Of a stretch of DNA of 64,000 bases, positions 12,100 to 24,059 are shown piece by piece; position 1 is the stretch's first letter; each line of letters opens with the position of its first letter. Below the pieces are notes generated by a model. That model ran no database searches. It was not told the DNA's origin and saw nothing but the letters and a program-made list of their open reading frames with translations. Source of the DNA: Cephalopachus bancanus (taxonomy: Eukaryota; Chordata; Mammalia; Primates; Tarsiidae); contig JAPVLO010001796.1 of assembly GCA_027257055.1 (NCBI GenBank), forward strand, positions 90,208 to 154,207, given 5' to 3'. The translations under genes and the position numbers were made by a program.

Positions 12100-12965
12100 G
12101 AAGGAGTGCAGTTAATTGATCATATGGTAAGAGTGTGCATATTTTGTAGGGAACTGCCAAACTGTCTTCCACAGTGGCTCTACAGTTTTGCATTCCTACC
12201 AACAATAAATGTAAATTTCTATTGTGCTACATCCTCACCAGCATTTGTTGAAATCAGTATTTGAATTTTACCTGTTCTGACAGTTGCCTAGTTGTATCTC
12301 ATTGTTTTAATTTGCAATTTCCTAATGACAAATGGTGTTGTGCATCTTTTCATATGCTTATTTGCTATCTGTATATTTCCATTGGCAAAGTGTCCATCAG
12401 ATCTTTTGCGCATTTTTCTTTTCTTTTTTTTTTTTTTTTGCTATTTAGTTTTGTTTGTTTTTTAATTGGGTGGTCTCATTCTGTTGCCCAGGCTACGGTT
12501 CAGTGGCACAATCACAGTTCACCACAGCTTCAATCTTCTGGGCTCAGACAATCCTTCTGCCTCAGTCTCCTGAGTAGCTGGGACTGCAGGTGGTGCCACT
12601 ATGCCTGGCTACATTTTTACTATGTTTGTGGAGACAAGGTCTCCCTATGTTGCCCAGATTGGTTTCAACCTCCTGGACTCAAGCAATCCTCCCACCTGGG
12701 CCTCCAAGCTGCTGTGATTAACAGGCGTGAGTCACTGTACCCAGCCAGTGTTATTTTATTTTTAGAGATATTTGAATACCAGATCTTTATCAGATATGTG
12801 TTTTGCAAACACTTTTTCCCCAGTTTGTGGCTTGTATTTTTATTCTCTCAGTGCCTTTCACAGATCAGAAATATTTAATTTTAATGAAGTCAAGTTGCAT
12901 TTTTTATATTGAGGTTTATAATTCATTTTGTGTTAGATTATATGAAAAGTGTGAGGTCTTTGTTC
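12100..12965 (-). mobile_element. Old L1 3' half, split by an Alu
   Basis: Antisense L1 text on both sides of an Alu: AACTGCCAAACTGTCTTCCA, CATCCTCACCAGCATTTG and CTTTTCATATGCTTATTTGC before it, then TCTTTATCAGATATG and CCCCAGTTTGTGGCTTG after it. The L1 reads continuously across the Alu at 12420-12747, so the L1 is older. Confidence 0.75.
12420..12747 (-). mobile_element. Older AluJ-like element inside L1
   Basis: The poly-T side is to the left and it ends in GTACCCAGCC. It has the ordinary CTGAGTAGCTGGGACT text and not the lineage-specific 3' end of the other Alus, and it is strongly diverged, so it is an older copy. A spurious 205-codon frame at 12261-12878 runs through it. Confidence 0.85.
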
Positions 12966-12967
12966 AC

Positions 12968-13038
12968 ATTCTTCCTCTCTCTTTCCTTCTCTTTCTCTTG
13001 TTCCCTTCCTTCCTTCCTTCCTTTCTCTCTTTTCTTTC
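12968..13038 (+). repeat. Pyrimidine-rich (CTTT/CCTT)n
   Basis: About 70 bases almost entirely C and T, with four TTCC units in a row near 13007-13022. It marks the boundary between two L1 pieces in opposite orientation. Confidence 0.85.
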
Positions 13039-13049
13039 TGGTAGATGTT

Positions 13050-13935
13050 CAGTTGTTCCAGTGCCAAAATTCACACAAGAAGAGACAAAACGAATAAACC
13101 TATATCTATTAAATAATTTGAAGAAATAACTAACCACCTGCCAAACATGAAGCACCAGGGCCAGATGGATTCACTAGTGAATTCTACCAAATATTTTTAT
13201 TAAGAAATTATACTTATTCTTTATAATCTTTTCCAGAATATAAAAGCAAAGTGAATACGTTTTGACTCATCCTACGAGGCCAGCATTGCCCTAATACAAA
13301 AATACACAAAGCATTACAAAACAGGAAAACTTCAGAACATTATTTTTCATAAACAGATGCAAAAATTCTCAACAAGATATTAGCAAATCAAACCAAACAA
13401 TGTATAAAAAGAATTATACACCATGACCAATGTGAATTATTCCAGGTTATATAAAGCTGGTTCAACATTACAAAGCAATGGTAATCAACACGGTGTGGTA
13501 TTAGCAAAAGAATAAACAAATAGATCAATGGAACAGAATAAAGAATCCAGAAATAGACCCCACTAATATAGTCAACTGATCTTTGGAAAAGATACAAAGG
13601 TGATTCAATGGAGAAATGATAGTCTTTTCAACAATTAATGCTAGAACTAGAACAACTAAACAGTCACATGCAAAAAAAAAAAAGGTGAACTTAAGCACAG
13701 ACCTTACATCTTTCACAAAAATTTTGTCATAAAAGATCACAGAGCTAAATGTAAAAAACGGAGCTATAAAACTCCTGGAAGATAACTTAGGAGAGAGAAA
13801 ATCTAGGTAATCTTGGTTTTAGCAACGACATTTTAGATACAATACAAAAAGCATATCCTTAAAAGAAAAAACAAGTTGATAATTTGCACTTTGTTAAAAC
13901 TAAAACTTCTGTTCTATGAAAGACAATGTTAAGAA
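13050..13935 (+). mobile_element. Old L1 ORF2 (reverse transcriptase part)
   Basis: Sense-strand L1 RT-region text: CAGGGCCAGATGGATTCACT, TTCTACCAAATA, then GGCCAGCATTGCCCTAATAC. Internal stops and gaps in all frames. It continues after the Alu at 13941 as the 3' end at 14240-14985. Confidence 0.75.
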
Positions 13936-13940
13936 AATGG

Positions 13941-14238
13941 AGGCCAGGCTCGGTGACTCAGCCTATAATCCCAGCATTTGGAAGGCAGAGGAAAGTGCAT
14001 TGCCTGAGCCTGCAGGTTCGAGATCAGCCTGGGAAACTTGGAGAGACCTCATCTCTACAATAAATAAAAAATTAGCCGGGCATGGTATCGCGTGCCTGTG
14101 GTTCCGGCTACGTGGAAGGCTGAGGAAAAAGGATCCCCAGAGCCCAGCAGGTTGATGTTGGGGTGACCGTGAGCGTGTCACTACACTCCAACCTAGGTGA
14201 CAAAGTGAGACTAGAACTCAAAAGAAAAAAAAAGAAAG
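13941..14238 (+). mobile_element. Alu, distinctive lineage, diverged
   Basis: A two-armed element with the TACAATAAATAAAAAATTAG linker and the end GACTAGAACTCA plus A-rich tail. It is more mutated than other members of the lineage (for example AGGTTCGAGATC at the B box). It sits inside an L1. Confidence 0.9.
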
Positions 14239-14239
14239 A

Positions 14240-14985
14240 ATGGAAAGACAAGTCAGTGATAGGTGGAAATGCAAAATGATAAAATCTTGTGGAAAACAGT
14301 TTAGCAGTTCCTTATAAAATATACATACTCTTACCATATGATCCAGCAACTGTGCTTCTTTGTATATACCCAAATGAGTTCGGAACTCACTTCCACACAA
14401 AAGCACATGAATGTTTACAGAAGTTTTCTTTATAATTGCCTAGTATTGGAAGCAATCAAAATGCTTTTTAGTAGGTAAATTTATTAACAAACCATGGTTT
14501 ATCCACATAATGAAATATTCTGCAACAAAAAGAAATGAGCTGTTGAGCCACACACACAACAAAAAAGCATATTGCAAAGTATAAGAAGCAAGTCTGAAAA
14601 ACCTATAGACTATATGTTTCCAGCTGGGTGACTGCCTAGAAAAGGCAAAGCTATGGAGATAGTAAAAGTAAAAAGACCAGTGGATGCCAGGTATTCAGGG
14701 GAGAGAGAGAGTGATGAATAGGTGGAGCACAGGGGAATTTTAGGGCAGTATAACTTTTCCATATGATACTATAATGGTGTGTACATGCCATTATGCTTTT
14801 GTCAAGGCCTTATAAGGAACAACACAAAGAATGAACCCTAATGTAAACTAATTAGTCACAGTGTATGAAAATTGATTCATCAATTGTAAAAAATGTGCCA
14901 TTAATGTTAGAGTTTAGCAATAAGGGACAGGGAATTGGGGCAGGCAGTGTTGAGACACACTGCCACATTTCTATTAAAATCCTAT
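14240..14985 (+). mobile_element. Old L1 3' end
   Basis: L1 ORF2 C-terminal and 3' UTR text (ATATACCCAAATGAGT, GTTTACAGAAGTTT, CCATGGTTTATCCACATAAT). It continues the L1 interrupted by the Alu to its left. Confidence 0.7.
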
Positions 14986-16739
14986 TTATCTAATTACTTC
15001 TATTTAATTAAAAACTACATATTATAACAGATTTAAAATTCAGTAATATCTGGTAAAACAAGAACCAACATAAACTGCATTAACTTTCTCTTTTTAAATT
15101 TTTTTTCTTCAGAGACTTTCTCATCTATTTCTTCAATAGGAAATCAGGAAATACACACATGTTTAAATAAAGTTCTGTCTATATTATACAACCCTGGACT
15201 TCAGACCTGAAAAATACCTTATGGAGAGTCGATCTTCTTTTGAAATATTTATAAAAATTTAGATAATTCCTTCCAGTCAATAAATTCTTCTAGATCAATT
15301 AATATATCCTTTTTTATATTATTTATGAATTGAGTATCCATGAAGTATTACATAATTTAATGAAGTTCAATTTAATGAAGCTCATTTGGTTTATTAATGG
15401 ACTTTAATTCATTAATTTAATGAAGTCCAATTTATAGGACGAGTTTAAAAAATGGAATATGGTTTATAATGCATCTTAATTTCTTTTCAACAGATACGCT
15501 TGCATTTTTAAAGAGCTGAACTTTATCAACTTCACATGAACACATGAACATATTTTCTGGAAGACTAGTATTGAGTCTGATGAGAATAAAAGTTTAGAAA
15601 TGGATATTGTCTAACATTTATCCATATTTATACATACAGATTATAAAAACAATTTTATTTCTAAAACATTATATGCATGTTTTCACCTGGGAAGAATTTC
15701 TATATGAATCAGTGTTTTAAAAATATTTGCTACAAAATATTATTCAATGTGCTACAAAAATAACCAATTTTTTAATTATTATTTTACCTTCTAGCTATCT
15801 CATTTCAATATTTATAAAGAACAGAGTACATGAAACTCTGACATTTTGCCTCATGTAGACTTTCCACGCAAGAATACCATCAATTTTATCCTGCAGTAAC
15901 TTATCAAATGCATCAAAAACAAGTATGGATTATATTGTAGAAATTCTTCCATTTCTTACAGAAAACAGATAATTGGACTATATGCATACATACTAAGAAT
16001 TTTTTTTTAAGTACGAATTTGAAATTTAGTTGCTTATACAAAGGTTTTTTAGGACAATGCCTTTTAAGAATATGACCTGAATTTAGCATATCAAAATTGT
16101 TTTCTTTATCAAAAGAAAATATCTTTGTCATAATACTACACTAAAGGCACATTCAGTATTGAGCCTGAATCTACAACTGGATTTACACTTAGATATTTCT
16201 CTCAAAAGAAAACTTACAAAGTAAAACATTGTTTCACTTTTATCATTACTCCTAAGTTTGCATTTTTCTAGAGTTTATAAAAATATTGAAATACTGTGTG
16301 GTATAACTGCCAATTTCCATGCCCTCAGAGGTTGGCCCTCTCCTGGGAAGAGTCTAAGGACTCTTAGACTCTTCTAAATGCCCAGATTCTCACCTGATTC
16401 AACTAATGGGATTTCCAATATCATAAGCAACATTTGAAAATTTATATTGTTGAAAACTAAAATGATGAAGAATAGACACAAGAAATCAAATCAAGGAAAG
16501 GCATCTGCAGATCACAGAGGTCCAAGGATTGCACCCTACAACTTTACATTAAAGGTATTTAGGGCCCATGAAGAGGTCAGAAGTCCCTGAAGAAGGAGTT
16601 TCTTCATTAGGACTTTCAGGAAAATCTCTATGTATTATCAACACAAAAATAATACAACTGCTTTGCAAATTTCTCAATTTAGAATACGATGTACAAAAAT
16701 GTTCTTGGGACATTACTGAAATTCTTTGAATCACTTTGA
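14986..16739. other. Unassigned AT-rich DNA
   Basis: No repeat family or gene recognised. A small imperfect duplication of TTAATGAAGTYCAATTTA lies at 15358-15433. Confidence 0.4.
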
Positions 16740-18110
16740 TGTCCTTAAATTTTTTTTATTACATATGCATTTAATGAAATATATTTTCCTCTCAGTACTG
16801 GCTTTATCTGTGTTTCACCAAGTTTGATGTGCCGTATTCTTATCTTTATTCAGTTTAGAATTTCTAATATTTTCCTTGAGATATCATACTTAGAATTGTG
16901 CTGTTTATTTTTTAAGTATTTAAGATTTTTCTGTCATCTTTCTTTTTGATTTCTAGTTTGATTCTATTTTGGCTGGAGAACACATTCTACATGATTTTAA
17001 TTCTTTTAAATTTCTCGACATTTCTTAAGGCCCAAGATATTATCCATCTTAGCTGATTTTCTCTGGGTACCTATACATTTCATTGTATTCTGCTGTTGGT
17101 GGGTAGAGTGTTCTACAAATGCCAATTATGCAACACCATCAATCAATAGGTTGAGTTATTCTATATCCTTGTTAATTTTTCTGCCGAGTTTCCCTATCCG
17201 TTGTTGAAAGAGGGGTGTTGAAGTCTCCAATTATTGTTGCTGATTTATACATTTCTCCTTGCTGTAAGATTTTGCTTTATATATTTTATAGCTCTGTTGT
17301 TTGGTGCATATACATTTGTGATTCCCATGTCTTTCAGGTGAATTGACCCTTTTATAATTATGTGATGTCTTTCTCTGTCCCTGGCAATTGTTTTTGCTCT
17401 GAAATCTATTTTAGCTAATATTGATTTAGCACTGCTACTCTCCCTTGATTAATGTTTGCATGACATGTCTTTTTCATTCTTTTACTTTCAACCTGTCTAT
17501 ATCGTTACATTTGAAGAGAATGTCAACAAACAGCACATGCTTTGTTCATGTTTTTTAATCTATTCTACAAGCTCTACCTTTTAATTGGTGTTTTTTAGAC
17601 CATTTGTTTACACTTAAGGTAATTAAGCCAGTGCTTAAGTCTGTCATTTTGTAATTTGTTTCATGTTTTAGTCTCTGCTTTTCTTATCTCTCTTTCCTTT
17701 TTTCTGGCTTCCTGTGGGTTACTTTAAATTCTTTTAGAATTACATTTTGAGTTAATTATAGTATTTTCAGTGTATCTCTTTGTATAGTTTTTTTAGTAGC
17801 TGCCTAGGTGCTATATTATGTATACATAACTCATTACAGTTGACTGCTATTGTAGTTTTGTGAACCTCTATGTCCCTTGAATGATATAATTGTCTTAAAT
17901 ATTTCCTTCATATACATTTACAACCACATCAGATAGTACTATCATTTTTACTTTAACCATCAAGCATAATTTAGAAAACTCAAGAGGAAAAACAAAGACT
18001 AAGACTATTTTATTTCATCATATTTTGTTTACCTTGTTCTTTCTTCTTTCCTGATGCTCCAAAATTCCTTCTTTCATCATTTTCTTTCTGCTTAGAGAAC
18101 TTATTTTAGT
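16740..18110 (-). mobile_element. Old L1 ORF2 5' half
   Basis: Antisense L1 text (TTTGGCTGGAGAACACATTC, GAGGGGTGTTGAAGTCTCCA, TAGCTCTGTTGTTTGGTGCA), which corresponds to early-to-mid ORF2 read backwards. No open frame. Confidence 0.75.
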
Positions 18111-18539
18111 AATTTATTATTATTATTATTTATTGTATTTTGCTTGTTTTCTTTTCAAACTAACACATAAAAATTACTAATATTAATTGTGTACAATAAT
18201 AGTCCTTCTTTTCTGGTATCTCTGCTGTCTACAAATCCTCTGTTTTTCTTTATTTGAAAATGTCCGATTTGCTCTTCATTCCGTAAGTATATTTCCAATT
18301 TGACGTTTGCTTCTGGAACAAGGACAATTCTTTTGTGCCATTTCTTTCTGGCCTCCATGGTTTCTGATGAGAAATGCACAACTATCATTCTAATTATTTT
18401 CCCCCAGTAAGTAAGATGTAACTTTTTCTGGCTTCTTTTAAAATATTTTCTTTGTTTTTAGTTATTAGAAGTTTAATTATGTAGTCCTTTCACACTGACT
18501 TCTTTTAATGATTAATATGCATAATATATAAAATAAGAT

Positions 18540-19160
18540 TCCTCCATATCTTTTCATGGCTGGATAGATCATTTCTTTTTATTGAAGGATAATATTCCAC
18601 TGCATGAATGTGGCACCATTCATTTGTTCACTTTTCTTTTGAAAGACATCTTGAGTGCCCCAAGTTTTGGCAACTATAAATACAAATGCTATAAACATGT
18701 GTATGCATATTTTTGTGTATACCTAAGTTCTCTGCTCGTTCTGGTATATACTAAGGAGCTCAATTGCCAGATTGTATGCCAAAGTGACTGGACCATTTTG
18801 TATTGCCACCAGCAATGAATGTTCCTCTTGCTCCACATCCTTCCAGCGTTTGGTGTTGTCAGTGTTTTGAATTTTTGCCATTTTAATAGATGTGTAGTGG
18901 TACCTCATTGTTGTTTTAATTAGCAATTTTCTAATATTGAATGACATTTAACATCCTTTCATATGCTTATTTGTCACTTATACATCTTCTTTGGTGATGT
19001 TCAGACATTCAGATTTTTTTCCCCATTTTTAAATTAGGTTGTTTTGTGTACATGTGTTGAGTTTTAAGATTTTTTTTTAATAATAGCCCTTTATTTGATT
19101 TGTCTTTTACAAATATTTTGTGTCAGTCTGTTGCTTGTCTTCCTCATTCTTATAATTTAT
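18540..19160 (-). mobile_element. Old L1 3' half
   Basis: Antisense L1 3' text: GATAATATTCCACTGCATGA, CCATTTTGTATTGCCACCAG, CTCCACATCCTTCCAGCG, then CTGTTGCTTGTCTTCCTCATT. It is a different and older piece from the one at 16740. Confidence 0.75.
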
Positions 19161-20773
19161 TTTTTATATTTTTTCTTTTGGATAATACTTGCTGTTTTGA
19201 GTTCAACTTCACTAATTTGTCTAGTATGTTCTTAATCCCACCCAGTGTACTTTTTATCTGTCATTTAACATCAAAAATTTTGATTTGCACCTTTTTAATA
19301 TTTTTCTTGAGTCTACTTAACATGTTGAATCCTTCCTGAAGCTTTTTGAAAATAAGGAATCTAATTATTTTAACTATTTCGGGGACCTTCTCTACTAATG
19401 CTATAATCTTTTTATTTCTGAGTCAGTTTTAATTGGCTGTGTTTTCTCTTCATTGTGGTTTTATTTTTCTGATATTTTGGCATAACTAGTATATTTTTTA
19501 CTGGATACCAGTCATAATTTTTTCCTTTTTGGTGCTGGATATTTCAATATTCTTATAAATATTGACTTTTGTTATGGGTTGCAGTTAAATTACTTGAAAA
19601 TAATTTTACACTTTGGGGTTTTTTTTAAGTTTTTTAAATGGAACCAAAGCATAGTTTAGTCAATGTTATTTTGCTTCCCATTTTTCAGTATTGAATACTA
19701 TTCTGAGTACTTATGTGTTAATTGATTTTCTATTCTGGCCAAAGGGAACAGACATTATTCTTGGTCCTGCATGAGTACTGAGGATCATACCCTCTCATCA
19801 TTTCAGGAAATTCTCTCCTGACCTCAGGTAATTTTCTTATACACACATGCTGACCAGTACTCATAAGCCTCTAAACCTAGTTTCCATCTACCTGCCCTGC
19901 TTCTTAACTCTCCGTTCACTGTGCCACATTCACGGTGGGTTTGTCTACTTTCCTGAACAAGTCTGGCTCTTTGCTGACTTTTATGCCTTCTGCTTAGAAT
20001 GTGTGGCTTCCTCAACCCTGGATTGACTGGGCTCCAAATTGACATTCAGCTCTGAGCTCCACTATTGCCTTTGCTAATAGGGATCTCCCAATTTTCTCCC
20101 AAACCCTGTCCCTGATTGTGACCATCAAAGCATGTTATGATTCCAAATAACTTACATTTTTTCTTTCCAAAGTTTAGTTGATATCTATGTAGAGATTCCA
20201 AGTTTTTGCTCTCCCAGATCTCTCGTGTTAGGCAATGAGGGTGCTTGGCAAATATCTTTCCAAGTGTCGACCTTTAGCCTGAGCACTGATGAGGAGTCTG
20301 CATCTATTAACGACTGCACCGGTTCATGTGCTCTATCATAAGACTTCTCATTTCAACAGATTTATGATTTACTGTAACATTTTCTGTATACTTATTGTCA
20401 CTTTTCTATAAATTCATCCTCCAAGATCTGTGCTCATGAATGATATTTAAATTTTTATACATTGGATCCTGCTGGCTTTCCACTCATCTGTTACTGAGTT
20501 TTAAGTGTCACATTGAAATGTTTGGTAAATTTACAACATTTTTCTGAAAATACTTCATACTATAAATAATAAAATACATTTTTTCTGATTCTGATTTTAA
20601 AAGATCCCAGTGCTGAAAAGCTTGGTAGATAAACTTACAAATCAGTGACAGACCATGTAGTTGAAATTTTAGGATATTAGAAGAAATTATCTGCCTTCAC
20701 CATGTCCTTACTCCTAACAACACATCTCCAAAATGAGACAGGAATCAGGCAGAACTAGTTTGCCAAAATGATT
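19161..20773. other. Unassigned DNA with a possible L2 piece
   Basis: Mostly unrecognised. About 19880-20030 (+) resembles the 3' part of L2 (TTATGCCTTCTGCTTAGAAT, then CTTCCTCAACCC), but weakly. No gene. Confidence 0.35.
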
Positions 20774-21405
20774 GTCATGAGGCCCAGCCCTCCCTGACAA
20801 GATGGGATGTGGTGAGAAGACTGGACAAAGCCACCTGAGACAAACTGAGATCAACATGGCATCGGAAGTGACCTCTGCTTGCCCTTTTTGCTCACTACAT
20901 GTGAATCATAAAAATGCTAGCATGCTAAAAAGGACTTCCAACAGGACCATGATAGTTTACAATCACCATAGCAACTTCATATATGGCTTAAAAGGGGAGT
21001 AACCCTTAGTTCTGGGAAATCCTTGCCTCTTTCCTGGAAAACTCATGACTATTCCACCCCTTGCTTACCATATAAGCGAAAGATAGCTACAGAAGTAAAA
21101 CCTCAGTTACGTATGGCTGCTTTTCTTCCTATAGACCAGCCCAGGGCGCTCTGCCTATGGAGTAGCCTATTCTCTGTTGTTTCAATAACCTTGTTTTTTA
21201 ATTTCCACCTGAAACCCCAGCTAAATATATACAGATATATAGCTGGAATTTCAGTTCTGGTTATGAAGTAGCCATCTTTCTCTTTCTCCATTTCTTTAAG
21301 AAACTTACTTTTTGTGTCCTGCTTAAGGCTGGCACCTGAATTCTTTCCTGCATGGAGCCAAGAACCCACTGGCTTTTTGACCCCTACTGTGAGGTTCTCT
21401 AGCCT
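20774..21405 (+). mobile_element. Class I ERV-type solo LTR
   Basis: LTR landmarks in order: ACTGGACAAAGCCACCTGAG, TGCTAGCATGCTAAAAAGGA, a TATA-like CATATAAGCG at 21069-21078, GGAGTAGCCTATTCTCTGTT, and TTCTTTCCTGCATGGAGCCA near the end. It is related to the LTR on the opposite strand at 3695-4165. A stretch at about 21195-21300 does not match that copy. No gag follows. Confidence 0.65.
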
Positions 21406-21557
21406 GTGTCACTATCATTGCTATATGAACTTAATGTGGAGTATTAATGTATACTATAACTTGGCATTTCATATGACTCTGAAAAGTTACTTTGACTATC
21501 AAATATCCATTATTACTCTGATAATATTTAAGTGTAAATGAATAAGAAGCATATGGA

Positions 21558-21617
21558 TTAAACATTATATATACATGCATACATATACATATATAACACA
21601 CATATATGTTACATATG
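21558..21617. repeat. (ATAC/TA)n low-complexity tract
   Basis: Alternating purine-pyrimidine sequence of the ACATATACATATAT type, with a similar tract continuing at 21640-21690. Confidence 0.8.
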
Positions 21618-22310
21618 TAAGCAAGCACTTCTCATACATATAACATGCACATACATACATATACATATATGTTTTATATATATATCACAATTCAATTGGT
21701 GGAGAGATATTTGGTAAATATCTAATGAATCAACTCTATCAACTTTTCTCTAGTTCTGGGATCCAATGTCAGAAGTACCCCAATTCGTTTTTTCGTTTGC
21801 TTATTTTCTCTAAATAAAGAGAGAAACTCCTTAAAATGCCATTTTTAAAAGTTTCCACAATAATGAAGTACACAATTGCAGAATTACTTTGACATTAAGG
21901 ATTGTATTTTTCAGGCAAGTTAGACATTTTTAGCCAACTAACATCTTTTGTTTTTACCTCCAAGTATGGAGCAAGAGAAAAAGAAAGCAATTACATATTT
22001 TCTTGGTTTTTCTGTTATGACATGATGATATTTGAATTGTTCATCAAAACATACAGTGTTGAGTTCAAGATGCAGCAGTGCTACACATCTTCAATACAGA
22101 CCACTTGTTTTGCAGGAAGCACAGTTTGCTATACTGATTGGTTCATTCTTTGGTTCTATCAAGACATAAACTCAGATGTAATTTTTATTCTAGAAAGAAG
22201 CAGGATTACAGAGGAAATTGAATTGAGTGAATCCTTTTTCCTCCCCAAAGAGGAAAAAAATACTTCTATTCCAAACATTTGTAAAAAACAAATAAGCAAG
22301 CACTTCTCAT
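21618..22310 (+). mobile_element. Candidate retro-insert between 18-bp repeats
   Basis: TAAGCAAGCACTTCTCAT occurs exactly at 21618-21635 and again at 22293-22310. The 657 bases between end in an A-rich GTAAAAAACAAA directly before the second copy, which is the arrangement L1 machinery leaves when it inserts an RNA copy. The body is not a repeat family or gene that I recognise. It contains most of the longest open frame outside repeats (21902-22378, 158 codons, running past the right repeat), which has no recognisable domain. No AATAAA was seen just before the tail. Confidence 0.45.
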
Positions 22311-23498
22311 TTTATAAAATAAAACCAGAGGAACTTCATATGCACATGTGCTGGAAAGTAAAAGATCTGATTTGGTAATATTGTAATTCAGAACCTTTAA
22401 TTTGAAAATGTGCGTCACCTTTCAAAAAAAAAATCTCTTCAGGAGGCCGTGTATTATGCAAACACTTTTCCAGGTCTCAGAACCCATTTCCTACGTACAG
22501 ATAATAAACCGTTATACCTTGCAGTGGTATAGATGATTATTTGACGTGAAATTTTTCTAAGTTTGGTTACAACTTCAAGAATTTGACTGCATTATGTAGA
22601 GGGCTGTTGTTTCTTTACAATTTCAAGAATTGGACTACATCATTTAGAAGTCTGTAAGGGCTGTGAGAGGGACTGTGTAATTTTTCCCCCCTGTATTTTC
22701 CTGAATGCATTTTTCCTAGGAAAGCACCAGGTTCACCATTTCTTTCTTCTAACATGGGTCAGGAGGCATCAGTTTATTCTACATATCTGGATACTTCTTG
22801 TCATTTCTATATTACAAAATTATACTTCCAGATTTCCTCTAGCTTTAAAAGAAATTCAGTAGTTTATGAATTGAGGCCACTTCACATAACAAGTTGAACA
22901 CTAAAATAATCCTTAAAAGTTTCAAAAACTAAAACACAGGCTAAAGAGAGAAGAAATTGGAAAATGTGCTCAGTTTGGCAGAAAAAAAAGATCTCTGCGT
23001 CTTCAGAGACACGTCAAAAGCTTAAAAGTTAATATCTTATCTCCGGTTCCTTGGAAGTTTGTTTACTTTATCAAAGAAAGATGAAGCCTCCAAAATGCAG
23101 GGTGAAGGTGGGATGTCTTGATTCACAGTTTTGCCCCTGCCTTTTTCAACCAATTTATGTTTTGACCTTGTTTTTACCCTTATGTTATTATGGTGAGGAC
23201 ATACATGACTCTTACAAGTTTATTTGTAGCAAAGCACTTTTTTCTAAAGCATTTTAAATGCAGCTGAGATTTTCAAAAATGTTGTGAAATTTTGAACAGA
23301 CTAAAAGAGAAGTGAAATATCTTGGTACAAATGAGTTCAGGTTATGTATATAAGAGATTACTTAATAATCTCTGTAATATTTATATTTTCATATATCTAG
23401 ATATCAAGCTAGGGTGTCACATTCCTTCTTGCCACATAAATCACTTTACTCTGAAAGTATATTTTTGTCCACAAATAATTTAAGGAGGCTACTTTTTT
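22311..23498. other. Unassigned DNA
   Basis: No recognised repeat or gene; only short open frames. Confidence 0.4.
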
Positions 23499-23512
23499 CA
23501 GTGAATATTTTA

Positions 23513-23645
23513 TTTTATTTTATTTTTAATTTATTTATTTATTATAAAGATGTGGGGTACAATTCAGGGTTAGGTACACAAACATTGATCATGCAGGTAC
23601 CCTTGTTGATGAGGTATATCCCTCCCTCCCCTAGCAGTTTCCCTC
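23513..23645 (-). mobile_element. Short 5'-truncated L1 3' end
   Basis: A T-rich (TTTTA)n/(TTTA)n left edge (the tail on the minus strand), then text matching an L1 3' end read backwards (GGTACAATTCAGGGTTAGGT ... CCCTCCCTCCCCTAGC). Near-identical repeats CAGTGAATATTTTA (about 23499) and CAGTGAAAATTTTA (about 23646) flank it as a target-site duplication. Confidence 0.65.
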
Positions 23646-23984
23646 AGCAGTGAAAATTTTAAATGCTTAAATCATAGTGATGCCTGGCACAGTAAATCAG
23701 AGAAATAAATATCGTATCGCTCCAACTCTTCAGTTCACCTGGATTCCCAATCTCTACTTCCAATTCCGATTTTGCATCATATTTCTTTTTCTCTGAACAG
23801 TTCCATTTGGAAGTTTTTTGTTTATTATTTCCTATCTGGCAACATCTTTGTCTTATAATTGCACTTTCTCTCACTTTGTTGTTATAGATTCTACCTTTAA
23901 ACCTATATTTAAATGAGTAAAATGAATTCACAAATTTAATACGCATCTTGGTCCTTAGGAACAAAGTCTTTTAAAAGTACAGTT

Positions 23985-24058
23985 GACCCTTGAACAACAT
24001 GAGTTTGAGCTGCACAGTTTCACTTATACATGGATTTTCCTATGTGCCCAATGTTCAG
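23985..24058. repeat. Medium-reiterated repeat fragment
   Basis: ACAGTTGACCCTTGAACAAC followed by a TTTGAGCTGCACAG-type run matches a common mammalian interspersed repeat that I recognise by pattern but cannot name with certainty. Confidence 0.4.
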
Positions 24059-24059
24059 T

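Noticed and set aside
12261..12878. 205-codon open frame
   Set aside because: It runs through an L1 and an inserted AluJ-like element; the translation is typical Alu-derived text.
13941..14238. Short coding frames on both strands
   Set aside because: They are Alu translations, seen repeatedly at every Alu in the window.
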